Below are positions 17,131 through 28,008 of a DNA stretch of 64,000 nt, one piece after another; position 1 is the stretch's first letter, and each line of letters begins with the position of its first letter. The stretch spans positions 1-64,000 of the forward strand of contig NZ_JAKWJS010000004.1 in the NCBI RefSeq assembly GCF_022761115.1. Direction: 5' to 3'. The notes under the pieces are model-generated. The model did not search any database and was not told where the DNA came from. It worked only from the letters and a program-made list of their open reading frames with translations. This DNA comes from Dyella sp. RRB7. GTDB lineage: Bacteria > Pseudomonadota > Gammaproteobacteria > Xanthomonadales > Rhodanobacteraceae. A program made the translations under genes and the position numbers.

Positions 17131-17979
17131 TCAGCCTTCCCGGCGCGGGGTGACGCGGAAGGCCTGCACGCGCCGGTCATCCGCTTCGGTGACATGGAAC
17201 AGGTAGTCGCCGATGGCGATCTCTTCGCCGACTTCCGGCAGATGGCCGAACTCGGAGGTGCACATGCCACCCACGGTGTCGAACTCCTCGTCGGAGAAGT
17301 TGGCGCCGGTCTGCTCGTTGAAGTCGGCGATCGGGGTGAGTGCACTGACGATCCAGCCACCGCCCGATTGCTCGTGCATGAGCGTGGGCTCGTCCTCGTC
17401 GTCGTGTTCGTCGTCGATCTCGCCGACGATCTGCTCGAGCACGTCCTCGATGGTGATCAGGCCGGCCACGCCGCCGTACTCGTCCACCACCAGCGCCATG
17501 TGGTTGCGCGTGTGGCGGAACTCCGCCAGCAGCACGTTGAGGCGCATCGATTCGGGAATCAGCACGGCCGGGCGCAGCACGGTGCCGATATCGAAGTGAT
17601 TGCCGTCGCCGACGAACTTCAGCAGATCCTTGGCCAGCAAGATGCCGAGGATCTCGTCCTTGTCTTCGCCGTGCACGGGAAAGCGGGAGTGGCCCGATTC
17701 GACCACGGTGGCGAGGATGTCGGGCAGTGGCGCTTCGGCCGATACCATCACGATCTGCGAGCGCGGGATCATGACGTCGTCCACGCTCAGCTCGGTGACC
17801 TTGATGGCACCCTCGACCATGGTCAAGGTGTCGTTGGACATCAGGCCGTTGGCCTGGGCGGTGCGCAGCTCATCGATGAGCTCCTTGCGGTTGCGCGGCT
17901 CGCCGGAAAACAGGTGGCCCAGTCGATCCCACCACTTACGGTGAGCCGGGCCGCTGGTACTGCCAGGGTCCTCGTTCAT
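17131..17979 (-). CDS. ybeX: CorC/HlyC family protein with CBS domains (YbeX)
   Basis: A 282-residue cytoplasmic protein with paired CBS domains (MIPRSQIVMVSAEAPLPDI and LIPESMRLNVLLAEFRHTRNHMALVVDEYGG, about residues 65-185) and a C-terminal CorC_HlyC transporter-associated domain. There is no DUF21 membrane part, as in E. coli YbeX/CorC, which has been linked to Mg/Co efflux with CorA and to ribosome metabolism. It lies downstream of ybeY, upstream of the Lnb-type gene and near corA; the 26-bp gap to the next gene suggests one operon. Confidence 0.92.
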   Translation of the reverse strand: MNEDPGSTSGPAHRKWWDRLGHLFSGEPRNRKELIDELRTAQANGLMSNDTLTMVEGAIKVTELSVDDVMIPRSQIVMVSAEAPLPDILATVVESGHSRFPVHGEDKDEILGILLAKDLLKFVGDGNHFDIGTVLRPAVLIPESMRLNVLLAEFRHTRNHMALVVDEYGGVAGLITIEDVLEQIVGEIDDEHDDEDEPTLMHEQSGGGWIVSALTPIADFNEQTGANFSDEEFDTVGGMCTSEFGHLPEVGEEIAIGDYLFHVTEADDRRVQAFRVTPRREG

Positions 17980-18100
17980 TACTCGTGCGGATGCTGCCCG
18001 TGGACGGGCGGAAGAGTCAGTCTAGCGGAAAATCCGTGACGATTCAGGAACAAGGCCGCAATGGCATTTCCCTCCCCCTTTGGGGAGTGGGGGCTAAAGC

Positions 18101-18568
18101 TCACCTATTGTAGGGATCGGCAATGCCCAGCCCGGCCAGGATGCGTGTCTCCAACGCCTCCATCGCCTCGGCTTCGGCATCCTCCATATGGTCATAGCCC
18201 AGCAGGTGCAGCACGCCGTGCACGGTCATGTGCGCCCAGTGGTCGCGCGCCGGCTTGCCCTGCTCGGCCGCCTCGCGGGCCACCACCGGGGCGCAGATGG
18301 CCAGGTCGCCGATCAGTGGCAGCGTCACGCCGGGGGGCAGCTCGACCGGGAACGACAGCACGTTGGTCGCGTAGTCCTTGCTGCGGTATTCGCGGTTGAG
18401 CGCACGGCCTTCTTCGGCGTCGACAATGCGGATGGCCAGCTCGGTGGCCTTGCGGCGCCTGGCGCCGCGCAGGGCGGCCTCCGCCCAAAGCCGGAAACTG
18501 GCGGGGGCGGGCACGCCCTTGCGGGAAGCGCCATAACCGACGGAAAGCGCCAGGGGCGACGAACTCAT
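18101..18568 (-). CDS. ybeY: Endoribonuclease YbeY (rRNA maturation)
   Basis: A 155-residue metalloenzyme with the zinc site [11 protein letters not shown] near residues 120-131 and the preceding NVLSFP and GDLAI motifs. It takes part in 16S rRNA 3'-end processing and 70S ribosome quality control. The ATG overlaps the stop of ybeZ by 4 bp (ATGA), showing translational coupling. Confidence 0.95.
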   Translation of the reverse strand: MSSSPLALSVGYGASRKGVPAPASFRLWAEAALRGARRRKATELAIRIVDAEEGRALNREYRSKDYATNVLSFPVELPPGVTLPLIGDLAICAPVVAREAAEQGKPARDHWAHMTVHGVLHLLGYDHMEDAEAEAMEALETRILAGLGIADPYNR

Positions 18569-19551
18569 CGCGGCGGCTCCTCGGAAGCCTGTTCGAAGGC
18601 CTCGTAGGCACGCACGATCTTGGCCACCAACGGATGGCGCACCACGTCGCGCGAGGTGAAGAAGGTGAAGCTGATGCCCTCCACGCCACGCAGTACCTCG
18701 ATGGCGTGGCGCAGGCCCGAGCGCACGTTGCGCGGCAGGTCGATCTGGCTCACGTCACCGGTGATAACCGCCACCGAGCCGAAGCCGATGCGCGTGAGGA
18801 ACATCTTCATCTGCTCGACGGTGGTGTTCTGCGCCTCGTCGAGAATCACGTAGGAGTCGTTGAGCGTGCGGCCGCGCATATAGGCCAGCGGCGCGATCTC
18901 GATCACGTTGCGCTCGATCAGCTTGGCCACCTTTTCGAAGCCGAGCATTTCGTACAGCGCGTCATACAGCGGGCGCAGGTACGGATCGACCTTCTGGCTC
19001 AGGTCGCCCGGCAGGAAGCCCAGCTTCTCGCCTGCTTCCACCGCGGGGCGCACCAGCAGCAGGCGCTGCACGCGGTTGGCTTCCAGCGCCTCGACGGCGC
19101 TGGCCACGGCCAGATAGGTCTTGCCCGTGCCGGCCGGACCCACGCCGAAGCTGATGTCATGCGTGGTGATGGCGTGCAGGTAGCGCGCCTGGTTGGGGCC
19201 GCGGCCCTTGATGACGCCGCGCTTCACCTTGATGGCCACGTCCTGGGCGCTTTCGGCGGCGTCGCTGACGATGGCGTCGATACCCGACTCGGCCAGGTGG
19301 AGATTGATCTTGGCGCCGTTGAGCGACTCGTTCTCGGTGACAGCGTAGAGCGCGCGCACCACCTTCTCGGCGGCGCGGGCGGCGCCGTCCTCGCCGATCA
19401 CCTGGAACAGGCTGCCGCGATGATTGATCTCCACGCCCAGGCGCAGCTCGATCTGGCGCAGATGCTCATCGAACGGACCGCACAGGTTGGACAGCCGGGC
19501 GTTGTCTTCCGGGTCGAGGGAGAAGTCGCGTTGGTTGAGGCCGTTGGTCAT
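18565..19551 (-). CDS. ybeZ: PhoH-like ATPase YbeZ
   Basis: A 328-residue P-loop ATPase with Walker A GPAGTGKT near residue 150, Walker B VILDEAQN and an N-terminal KH-like segment, the full family length. YbeZ works with YbeY and is thought to act as an RNA helicase/NTPase in ribosome maturation. The start [10 protein letters not shown] fits the family; the longer frame includes a repetitive intergenic hairpin. It overlaps ybeY by 4 bp and follows miaB. Confidence 0.94.
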   Translation of the reverse strand: MTNGLNQRDFSLDPEDNARLSNLCGPFDEHLRQIELRLGVEINHRGSLFQVIGEDGAARAAEKVVRALYAVTENESLNGAKINLHLAESGIDAIVSDAAESAQDVAIKVKRGVIKGRGPNQARYLHAITTHDISFGVGPAGTGKTYLAVASAVEALEANRVQRLLLVRPAVEAGEKLGFLPGDLSQKVDPYLRPLYDALYEMLGFEKVAKLIERNVIEIAPLAYMRGRTLNDSYVILDEAQNTTVEQMKMFLTRIGFGSVAVITGDVSQIDLPRNVRSGLRHAIEVLRGVEGISFTFFTSRDVVRHPLVAKIVRAYEAFEQASEEPPR

Positions 19552-19639
19552 GGGGTCTCGGTAGGTTTTTCTTTGGCTCCTCCCCATGTTTGCAGAGGGA
19601 GGCTGGGAGGGGCATGTTCTGGCGCTTGGAACGTCCTTA

Positions 19640-19676
19640 CCCCTCCCCAATTCTCCCCTGCACGCAGGGGAGGGAG
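19640..19676. repeat. CTCCCC/GGGGAG repetitive hairpin
   Basis: An imperfect repeat with a 9-bp stem (CTCCCCTGC/GCAGGGGAG at 19653-19672), related to the C-rich hairpins at 55216-55253 and 55315-55350. It lies between miaB and ybeZ, just outside both reading frames. Confidence 0.6.
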
Positions 19677-19684
19677 TAGTGAGG

Positions 19685-21028
19685 TCAGGCGGCGACGCCG
19701 TCTGCCAGATGCACCCGACCACGCAGCGAGTTGCTCATCGCCTCGGTGATCACCACGTCGATGAACTGGCCGATCATGCGTGCGTTGCCGGGGAAGTTCA
19801 CGTAGCGCATGTTCTCGGAGCGGCCGGTGAATTCGTTGGGGTTCTTGCGGCTGGGCTTTTCCACCAGCACGCGCTGCACGGTGCCCACCATGGCCGCGTT
19901 GATCTTGCGCGCGTTCTCATTGATGGTGGCCTGCAGGCGCGCGAGGCGGGCGTGCTTCACCTCCTGCGAGGTGTCGTCCGCGAGGTTGGCCGCCGGCGTG
20001 CCGGGGCGCGAGGAGAAGATGAAGGAGAAGCTCTGGTCGAAGCCGATGTCGCCGATCAGCTTCATGGTCTTCTCGAAATCCTCGTCCGTCTCGCCGGGGA
20101 AGCCGACGATGAAATCCGAGGAAATACAGATGTCCGGGCGCACCGCGCGCAGCTTGCGGATCTTCTGCTTGAATTCCAGCGCCGTGTAGCCGCGCTTCAT
20201 CGCCGCGAGGATGCGGTCCGAGCCGGCCTGCACCGGCAGATGCAGGAAGTTGGCCAGCTGCGGCACGTTGGCGTAGGCCTCGATCAGCGAGTCGGAGAAC
20301 TCCAGCGGATGCGAGGTGGTGAAGCGGATGCGGCCGATGCCCTCGATCTGCGCGATGGCGTGGATCAGCACGGCAAGGTCGGCGATGCCGCCATCGTGGG
20401 TGGGGCCGCGATAGGCGTTGACGTTCTGGCCCAGCAGGTTCACCTCGCGCACGCCCTGCTCGGCCAGCTGCGCCACTTCCACCAGCACGTCGTCGAACGG
20501 ACGGCTGATCTCCTCGCCGCGGGTGTAGGGCACCACGCAGTAGGAGCAGTACTTGGAGCAGCCTTCCATGATCGAGACGAAGGCGGTGGGGCCTTCGGCG
20601 CGCGGCTCGGGCAGGCGGTCGAACTTCTCGATCTCGGGGAAGCTGATGTCCACCTGCGGCTTGCCGCTGGCGCGCTGCGCCTCGATCAGTTCGGGCAGGC
20701 GGTGCAGGGTCTGCGGGCCGAACACCAGGTCGACATAGGGCGCGCGCTTGATGATGTCCTGGCCTTCCTGCGACGCCACGCAGCCGCCCACGCCGATCAG
20801 CACGGGCTTGCCGCCCTGCTTGTGCTCCTTCCAGCGACCGAGCTGGCTGAACACCTTTTCCTGGGCCTTCTCGCGGATCGAGCAGGTATTGATCAGGATG
20901 ACGTCCGCCTCGGACTCATCCTGGGTCAATTCCAGGCCGTGCGACGCCTTGAGCACATCGGCCATCTTGGCCGAGTCGTACTCGTTCATCTGGCAGCCGT
21001 GGGTCTTGATGAAAAGCTTGCCGGTCAT
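19685..21028 (-). CDS. miaB: tRNA-2-methylthio-N6-dimethylallyladenosine synthase MiaB
   Basis: A 447-residue radical-SAM methylthiotransferase. It has the N-terminal UPF0004 domain ([14 protein letters not shown]), the radical SAM cluster [10 protein letters not shown] at about residues 155-165, and a C-terminal TRAM domain ([20 protein letters not shown]). It adds the 2-methylthio group to i6A37 of tRNAs reading UNN codons, using two 4Fe-4S clusters. It heads the conserved miaB-ybeZ-ybeY-ybeX block; a repeat hairpin lies in the 133-bp gap to ybeZ. Confidence 0.97.
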   Translation of the reverse strand: MTGKLFIKTHGCQMNEYDSAKMADVLKASHGLELTQDESEADVILINTCSIREKAQEKVFSQLGRWKEHKQGGKPVLIGVGGCVASQEGQDIIKRAPYVDLVFGPQTLHRLPELIEAQRASGKPQVDISFPEIEKFDRLPEPRAEGPTAFVSIMEGCSKYCSYCVVPYTRGEEISRPFDDVLVEVAQLAEQGVREVNLLGQNVNAYRGPTHDGGIADLAVLIHAIAQIEGIGRIRFTTSHPLEFSDSLIEAYANVPQLANFLHLPVQAGSDRILAAMKRGYTALEFKQKIRKLRAVRPDICISSDFIVGFPGETDEDFEKTMKLIGDIGFDQSFSFIFSSRPGTPAANLADDTSQEVKHARLARLQATINENARKINAAMVGTVQRVLVEKPSRKNPNEFTGRSENMRYVNFPGNARMIGQFIDVVITEAMSNSLRGRVHLADGVAA

Positions 21029-21361
21029 GGGCTTTGGGTACCGTGGTTCGAATGGACGGCGGGATGGCCGCCGAACCGCGCAGTTTACGCGCCCGGGGGC
21101 GGGGCCGCCAGTTCAACGCATGAGGCGGATCAAGCACTTGCGAGGCCGGTCGGACGCGGGCGAGGGCGCGCTGGCCGGGCAAGTTTGTCCTGCCGCACGA
21201 AATGGCCGCGTCCTGCTTGGCTCCGCTGCCGGCAAGGGGCACACTGCCGCCAAGCCTGGCGCCCGGCGGGTTCGCGCACAGGGGAGTACGGAAGGGGGAT
21301 GCATGTCGGTGGTTGAGCGGGTAGCGGCCGTCGCGGTAGCGCGGCGGTCATCGGGGCGGTC
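21029..21361. other. Divergent intergenic region, miaB / lytic transglycosylase
   Basis: About 330 bp of GC-rich sequence that must hold the two divergent promoters. I see no convincing -35/-10 pair, repeat or RNA gene. Confidence 0.4.
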
Positions 21362-22459
21362 GTGAGCAACCGGCTCCCTTGGCGAGCGCGTCGCCCCGCG
21401 CTGTGGCGGGCGGTGGCCGGCTGCCTGCTGGCGGCCGGCCTGCTGGTGCTGCCTGTCCGTGGTCATGCCGGTGCGCTCTATCGCTGTACCGGCAGCGCCG
21501 GCGAGATCGTATTCAGCAGCACTACCGCGGGCTACCAGGGATGCAGTCGCCTGGCAGGGGCACCCGATCCGGTTCGTCGCAAGGCGCCGCCCAAGGCGCT
21601 GGCTCCGTCCCTGGTGGGCGTGCGGGATTCGGTGGAGTCGACCGCCCGGGCTGTCTCGCCGCCCAGGCCGGCCTCGCTGGCCTGGGTGGCGGACTCAGTC
21701 GAAACCAGCGCCCGCATCGTCCCGCCGGTCGCCGTGGCGGCCGCGCCCGGCGGTAAGCCGGGGCAGTGGAGCTATAACGAAGCCACGCCGGCCCGCAGCG
21801 GTTCCGTGCCTGACAAGCCGGTGGCCGATGTGTCCGCTACCGGCGACAGGGTGCTGCGTGGCGCGGTCTATCGGGTGGTCCATCACGACGGCAGCGTGGA
21901 GTACACCAACCTGCGACCCGCCGGACAGCCGGGTCATGCCGTGACCATGCTGTTCAGCTATATCGCCACCTGCGTGGCCTGCAACCTGCACTCGAACATC
22001 CACTGGGATTCGGTGGCGCTCGACCTCATCGACTATGCCGACGTGATCCAGCTGGCCAGCCGGGAGTCCGGCGTGGACGAGGCCTTCCTGCGCGCCATCA
22101 TCCATGCGGAAAGCGCCTTCAACCCGCGTGCGATGTCGATCAAGGGCGCCCAGGGCCTGATGCAGCTGATGCCAGGCACCGCGCTGGACATGGGCGTGCG
22201 CGATGCCTTCGACACGGCCCAGAACATTCGCGGCGGTGCGCGCTACCTCGGCCTGCTGCTGCGCACCTTCAACGGCGACGAGCGGCTGGCGGCTGCGGCT
22301 TACAACGCCGGCCCGGCGGCCGTGCAGCGCTACAACGGCGTGCCGCCCTATGCCGAAACGCAGGTCTACGTGGAGCGCGTCGGCACGTTGCGCAAGCGCT
22401 ACGGCCAGGCCATCCGGCCGGCGGCGACGGGCGGCCGGGCGCCGGTGGTGGCTGGCGTA

Positions 22460-22474
<15 letters not shown>
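21362..22474 (+). CDS. Lytic transglycosylase, SLT domain
   Basis: A 370-residue exported protein. An arginine-rich start and hydrophobic segment (LLAAGLLVLPVRGHAG) form the signal. A DUF4124-like strand (ALYRCTGSAGEIVFSS) and a proline/alanine linker follow, then the SLT domain at about residues 220-345 with catalytic Glu in HAESAFNP, followed by GAQGLMQLMP and AAYNAGPAAV. It cleaves peptidoglycan glycosidic bonds, forming 1,6-anhydro-MurNAc ends. It starts at GTG. The 3' end overlaps the convergent DegS-like gene by 15 bp, so the two messages share antisense tails. Confidence 0.88.
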
Positions 22475-23647
<1,173 letters not shown>

Positions 23648-24025
23648 GTCGTTATGCGTTTCGTGGCAAGGCGTTAGGACGGATAGTGCGTGAGTGAGAC
23701 AGGCGCGGCGCTTTTATTGTACGAGTCATGCCCTGACGCTACACTAACGCGATTTTGTGGGAGCCGGTTTCTGCTGGCGCTTGCGAAGCGGGTCGTCCCG
23801 GGAGCTTCCCGGTGCGCAGGGTGCCCGGAAACGGAAGTCCCGTAGCTCTCGCTACGTAGCTTCGCGTGCTGGCACCGCGCGTGCCTGCTGTTATGGGGGA
23901 GTCACAGGGTTTTCCAGCATCCGCGGCAGGCTTTCTGTGCTGCGGAATGTGTCGACGTGCTTGGCAAACACCTGTGGAACTCATTAAGTTCCTAGTCTCA
24001 ATGGCATTAAGTACCGGAGAGCCTG
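23648..24025. other. Upstream region of the bc1 operon
   Basis: The 378-bp gap between the divergent protease gene and petA. GC-rich inverted segments at about 23757-23880 (GTAGCTCTCGCTACGTAGC) resemble degenerate repetitive hairpins. CGGAGAG precedes the petA start. No gene is seen. Confidence 0.4.
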
Positions 24026-24631
24026 ATGGCGAACGAAGTCGTCGATCACGGCCGCCGCCGCTTCCTCACAGCGACCACGGCAGTGGTTGGTGGAGTGGGA
24101 GTCGTCGCGGCAGTCGTGCCCTTCATCAAGTCGTGGGAGCCCAGTGCACGGGCCAAGTCCGCAGGCGCACCCGTCACGGTCGACATCAGCAAGATCGAGT
24201 CGGGCCAGAAGGTCACTTATCCGTGGCGAGGTCTTCCGGTCTTCGTGGTCAACCGCACCAAGGAACAGCTTGATGCGCTGCCCAGCCAGGACGCCCGCCT
24301 GGTCGACGCCAAATCCGACGCCGGTTCGGCCGAACAGCAGCCCAAGTACGCGCAGAACGAAAACCGCTCCATCAAGCCGGAATGGCTGGTGCTGGTCGGC
24401 CTGTGCACCCACCTCGGCTGCGTGCCCGACTTTGTCCCGGTGATGAAGCCCGAGCCGTTCGATCCGGAGTGGAAGGGCGGCTTCTACTGCCCCTGCCACA
24501 AGTCGCGCTACGACATGTCCGGCCGCGTCTACCAGGGTGTTCCGGCACCGAAGAACCTGCTGGTGCCGCCGTATAACTTCGTGGACGACACGCACATCCA
24601 GATTGGTGTGGATCCGAAGGAGGCCGGCTGA
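24026..24631 (+). CDS. petA: Ubiquinol-cytochrome c reductase, Rieske iron-sulfur subunit
   Basis: A 201-residue protein with a twin-arginine-type N-terminus (RRRFL) and membrane anchor, and a periplasmic Rieske domain. The 2Fe-2S ligands are C127/H129 in CTHLGC and C155/H158 in CPCH; C132 and C157 form the stabilising disulfide. It takes electrons from ubiquinol at the Qo site and passes them to cytochrome c1. Its stop overlaps the petB start (TGATG), so petABC is one coupled operon. Confidence 0.97.
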   Translation: MANEVVDHGRRRFLTATTAVVGGVGVVAAVVPFIKSWEPSARAKSAGAPVTVDISKIESGQKVTYPWRGLPVFVVNRTKEQLDALPSQDARLVDAKSDAGSAEQQPKYAQNENRSIKPEWLVLVGLCTHLGCVPDFVPVMKPEPFDPEWKGGFYCPCHKSRYDMSGRVYQGVPAPKNLLVPPYNFVDDTHIQIGVDPKEAG

Positions 24632-25932
24632 TGGCCAACGTATTCACGCGTATCGGCGATTGGGTCAATGAGCGGGCACCGGGCCTGATGCCCATGTACC
24701 GCAAGCACATGACCGAGTACTACGCGCCGAAGAACTTCAATCTTTGGTACTACTTCGGTTCGCTTGCCATCGTGGTGCTGGTCAACCAGATCGTCACCGG
24801 CATCTTCCTCACCATGAACTACAAGACGAGTGCGGCGGAAGCCTTCAACTCGGTCGAGTACATCATGCGTGACGTGGAGTGGGGCTGGCTGATCCGCTAC
24901 ATGCACTCCACCGGCGCCTCGCTGTTCTTCGTGGTCGTGTTCATGCACATGTTCCGCGGCCTGATGTACGGCTCGTACCAGAAGCCGCGCGAGCTGGTGT
25001 GGCTGCTGGGCATGCTGATCTTCCTGGTGCTGATGGCCGAAGCCTTCATGGGCTACGTGCTGCCGTGGGGCAACATGTCGTTCTGGGGCGCCAAGGTGAT
25101 CATCTCGCTGTTCGGCACGGTGCCGGTCATCGGTGGCACCCTGGTCGAATGGATCATGGGCGATTACCTGCCCGCGGACGCCACGCTCAACCGCTTCTTC
25201 GCGCTGCACGTCATCGCGCTGCCGCTGGTGCTGTTGCTACTGGTGGTGCTGCACCTGGCGGCGCTGCACGAAGTGGGTTCGAACAACCCGGACGGCGTCG
25301 ACATCAAGCATGGTCCCAAGGGCAACCGCTGGGATCCGAACAAGCCGGCCGACGGCATTCCGTTCCACCCGTACTACACGGTGAAGGACCTGTTCGGCGT
25401 CGGCTTCTTCCTGGTCATCGCGGCGTTCATCATCTTCTTCGCGCCGACCTTCGGGGGCTGGTTCCTGGAGCACGACAACTTCATCCCGGCCAACAACCTG
25501 GTCACCCCGACGCACATCAAGCCGTCGTGGTACTTCACCCCGTTCTACGCGATCCTGCGCATGATCCCGTCGTTCTTCGGCACGGCGTTCTGGGGCGTGC
25601 TGGGCATGTTCGGCGCCATCGCGCTGCTGTTCCTGCTGCCGTGGATCGATGCCGGCAAGGTGCGCTCCATCCGCTATCGCGGCACCGGCTTCAAGGTGGC
25701 GCTGATGGCCTTCGCGGGCTCCTTCATCGGGCTGGCCCTGGTGGGCGCGGGCGTGGTCGGCGAGAAGCTCGTCGAGTGGGTCCCGTCGGACGCGACGTTC
25801 TGGGAGAACACGTTCGGCCGCGTGATGACCTTCATCTACTTCGGGTTCTTCGTGTTCCTGTGGTGCTACACGCACCTCGGCTGGGAAAAGACCAAGCCGG
25901 TGCCGGAGCGGGTGGTGTTCGACCATGACTAA
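24631..25932 (+). CDS. petB: Cytochrome b of the bc1 complex
   Basis: A 433-residue full-length cytochrome b with eight membrane helices, the two haem-binding histidine pairs in helices B and D (MHSTGASLFF...MHMFRG; LHVIALPLVLLLLVVLHL) and quinone sites. The Qo-site motif normally written PEWY reads PSWY here (residues 298-301), replacing the acidic residue by serine. It catalyses ubiquinol oxidation with proton release. It overlaps petC by 8 bp. Confidence 0.97.
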   Translation: MANVFTRIGDWVNERAPGLMPMYRKHMTEYYAPKNFNLWYYFGSLAIVVLVNQIVTGIFLTMNYKTSAAEAFNSVEYIMRDVEWGWLIRYMHSTGASLFFVVVFMHMFRGLMYGSYQKPRELVWLLGMLIFLVLMAEAFMGYVLPWGNMSFWGAKVIISLFGTVPVIGGTLVEWIMGDYLPADATLNRFFALHVIALPLVLLLLVVLHLAALHEVGSNNPDGVDIKHGPKGNRWDPNKPADGIPFHPYYTVKDLFGVGFFLVIAAFIIFFAPTFGGWFLEHDNFIPANNLVTPTHIKPSWYFTPFYAILRMIPSFFGTAFWGVLGMFGAIALLFLLPWIDAGKVRSIRYRGTGFKVALMAFAGSFIGLALVGAGVVGEKLVEWVPSDATFWENTFGRVMTFIYFGFFVFLWCYTHLGWEKTKPVPERVVFDHD

Positions 25933-26674
25933 GCGACCGTCCCTGATGAAGAAAACCATTTCCTCGCTCGCGCTTGCGTTCGGCCTGCTGGCTGGCAGCA
26001 CCTCGGTCATGGCGCAGGAAGAGGGCAACCTGCCCTCGGCCGGCACCAATATCCGCGACCAGGCTTCGCTGCAGCGCGGCGCCAAGCTGTTCTTCAACTA
26101 CTGCGTGGGCTGCCACTCGCTGAAGTACGTGCGCTACTCGCGCATGGCCGAAGATCTGGGGCTTTCCGAAGACGAGGTGATGAATAACCTCAACTTCACC
26201 GGGGCCAAGTTCGGTGACGTGGTGATCTCGCACATGCCGGAAGATTCGGCCCAGCAGTTCTTCGGCAAGGCGCCGCCGGACCTCTCGCTGGAAGTGCGCG
26301 CCAAGACCGCCGACTGGGTCTATGGCTACCTGAACTCCTTCTACGTGGACCCGACCCGTCCGGTGGGTTGGAACAACACCGTGTTCCCGAACGCCTCCAT
26401 GCCGTTCCCGCTGTGGGAGCTGCAGGGTGTGCAGACGGCGGTGAAAAAGGAAGGCAGCGACGAGGTGGAAAAGCTTGAGCTGTCCCAGCCGGGCAAGCTC
26501 ACGCCGGCCCAGTACCAGCAGGCCACCCGTGACCTGACCAACTTCCTGGAATACGCCTCCGAACCGGCCGCGCTGCAGCGCCAGCGCTACGGCATCTGGG
26601 TACTGCTTTTCCTGGCGGGCTTCACTTTCCTGGCATATCTGCTAAAGAAGGAATACTGGAAGGACGTCCACTAA
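25925..26674 (+). CDS. petC: Cytochrome c1 of the bc1 complex
   Basis: A 249-residue protein with signal peptide (cut after SVMAQ), haem c site C60-V-G-C63-H64, axial Met in NASMPFP (M159), and a C-terminal anchor helix (WVLLFLAGFTFLAYLL) followed by KKEYWKDVH. It receives electrons from the Rieske centre and reduces soluble cytochrome c. The start 8 bp inside petB is the first ATG; M8 at 25946 is also possible and would give a shorter signal peptide. A strong hairpin follows. Confidence 0.96.
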   Translation: MTKRPSLMKKTISSLALAFGLLAGSTSVMAQEEGNLPSAGTNIRDQASLQRGAKLFFNYCVGCHSLKYVRYSRMAEDLGLSEDEVMNNLNFTGAKFGDVVISHMPEDSAQQFFGKAPPDLSLEVRAKTADWVYGYLNSFYVDPTRPVGWNNTVFPNASMPFPLWELQGVQTAVKKEGSDEVEKLELSQPGKLTPAQYQQATRDLTNFLEYASEPAALQRQRYGIWVLLFLAGFTFLAYLLKKEYWKDVH

Positions 26675-26699
26675 GGCGGACGCCGCGCCATAGCCTGAG

Positions 26700-26724
26700 G
26701 TACGGCGGCCTGGTGCCGCCGTAC
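26700..26724 (+). terminator. Hairpin between petC and sspA
   Basis: A 10-bp perfect stem GTACGGCGGC/GCCGCCGTAC with a 5-nt loop. The downstream run (TTGCTC) is a weak U tract, so it may be a partial terminator or an mRNA-stabilising stem rather than a full stop. Confidence 0.5.
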
Positions 26725-26752
26725 TTGCTCAAAGTCGATGGGGAGATCGCGC

Positions 26753-27376
26753 ATGGTCCAAAGCGCTCGTTCGCGTACCGCACTCACCCTGTACACCACC
26801 GCTGATGGCATCCAATGCCACCGCACCCGGCTGGTGCTTGCCGCCAAGGGCGTCAGCTACGAGCGGGTGCTGGTGGATCCGGCCAAGCCCCCGGAAGACC
26901 TGCTCGACCTGAACCCCTACGGCACTACGCCAACCCTGGTCGACCGTGACCTGACCCTCTACAACACCGCCGTCGTCTGCGAGTACCTGGACGAACGCTA
27001 CCCGCACCCCCCGTTGATGCCCATCGATCCGCTGTCGCGGGCGCGCCTGCGCCTGGCCACCGTGCGGATCGAACTGGATTGGCTGCCCGAAGTGGACACC
27101 ATTCGCGAGGGCGGCCGCCCGGCGGACGCCGCCCGCAAGCGCCTGCGCGGGCATCTGCTGGCGTCGCTGCCGTTGTTCAAGGCATCGCGGTTCTTCCTGA
27201 ACCCCGAAATGAGCCTGACGGATTGCCTGGTGGCCCCGGTGGTCTGGCGCCTGCCCTGGCTGGGCGTGGACCTGGGGCGCGAAGGCAAGCCGATCCTCGA
27301 CTACGGCGAGCGGCTGTTTGCCAGCCAGGGCTATGCGCGCAGCATGACCGCCGAGGAAAAGGCGATGCGCCCGTAA
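26753..27376 (+). CDS. sspA: Stringent starvation protein A (GST-fold)
   Basis: A 207-residue GST-fold protein lacking a catalytic-type N-terminal Cys/Ser motif, with the SspA-like region LTLYTTADGIQCHRTRLVLAAKGV and NPYGTTPTLVDRDL. In E. coli SspA binds RNA polymerase with sigma-70 and alters transcription in stationary phase. GGGGAG lies at the right spacing for the ATG used here; an ATG 15 bp earlier has none. Following petABC and preceding sspB is the order found across beta- and gammaproteobacteria. Confidence 0.9.
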   Translation: MVQSARSRTALTLYTTADGIQCHRTRLVLAAKGVSYERVLVDPAKPPEDLLDLNPYGTTPTLVDRDLTLYNTAVVCEYLDERYPHPPLMPIDPLSRARLRLATVRIELDWLPEVDTIREGGRPADAARKRLRGHLLASLPLFKASRFFLNPEMSLTDCLVAPVVWRLPWLGVDLGREGKPILDYGERLFASQGYARSMTAEEKAMRP

Positions 27377-27549
27377 AGGACGCCTCCAGGCAAGCGTTCT
27401 GCTTGGGGCGGCTGTCCCTGCAGGGGGCCGCCCGCCCATGCATAATCCTACAGCCCTGCGGCATCTTGCCTCAGCTCGCATTACACTCTTTCGATCTTCC
27501 TGGCCTGGCTGCGGGTAACTCCGTGGACTGGCCTCCGACAGGCTTCTGA

Positions 27550-28002
27550 ATGACCGACGACAAGCTCCCGCCGATGTCCTCCAATCGCCCCTATCTGCTG
27601 CGGGCGATCTATGACTGGATCACTGACAACAATCTCACCCCCTACGTGCTGGTGGACGCGGGGCGCGAGGGCGTGCGGGTGCCTCCCCAGGTCGTGAAGA
27701 ACGGACAGGTGGTGCTCAATCTGGCCATGCGTGCGGTGGCCAACCTGGACCTGGGCAATGACTGGATCAGCTTCCAGGCGCGTTTCTCGGGTGTCAGCCA
27801 CAGCATCCATATACCGATCCAGGCCGTGCTGGCGCTCTACGCGCAGGAAAACGGGCAGGGCATGATGTTCCCCGCCGAGGAAGGGGGCGATGCGCCGCCG
27901 CCGTCCTCGCCCGATCCCGACGATACGCCGCCGGCTCCTCCGGGCGACGACGCAGGCGAGAAGCCCAAGCGCAGCGCGCCGTTCCTGCGGGTGGTCAAGT
28001 AA
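27550..28002 (+). CDS. sspB: ClpXP adaptor SspB
   Basis: A 150-residue protein with the SspB substrate-binding fold (residues 10-110; RPYLLRAIYDWITDNNLTPYV...VVLNLAMRAVANL...ISFQARFSG) and an acidic, proline-rich flexible linker. It ends in the short basic/hydrophobic tail SAPFLRVVK, the ClpX-binding module. It tethers ssrA-tagged proteins to ClpXP. It is separated from sspA by 173 bp, so it may have its own promoter. Confidence 0.96.
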   Translation: MTDDKLPPMSSNRPYLLRAIYDWITDNNLTPYVLVDAGREGVRVPPQVVKNGQVVLNLAMRAVANLDLGNDWISFQARFSGVSHSIHIPIQAVLALYAQENGQGMMFPAEEGGDAPPPSSPDPDDTPPAPPGDDAGEKPKRSAPFLRVVK

Positions 28003-28008
28003 CCCGCT

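Noticed and set aside
24879-25928. Second plus-strand frame inside petB
   Set aside because: Arg/Gly/Ala-rich out-of-frame reading of a conserved cytochrome b gene.
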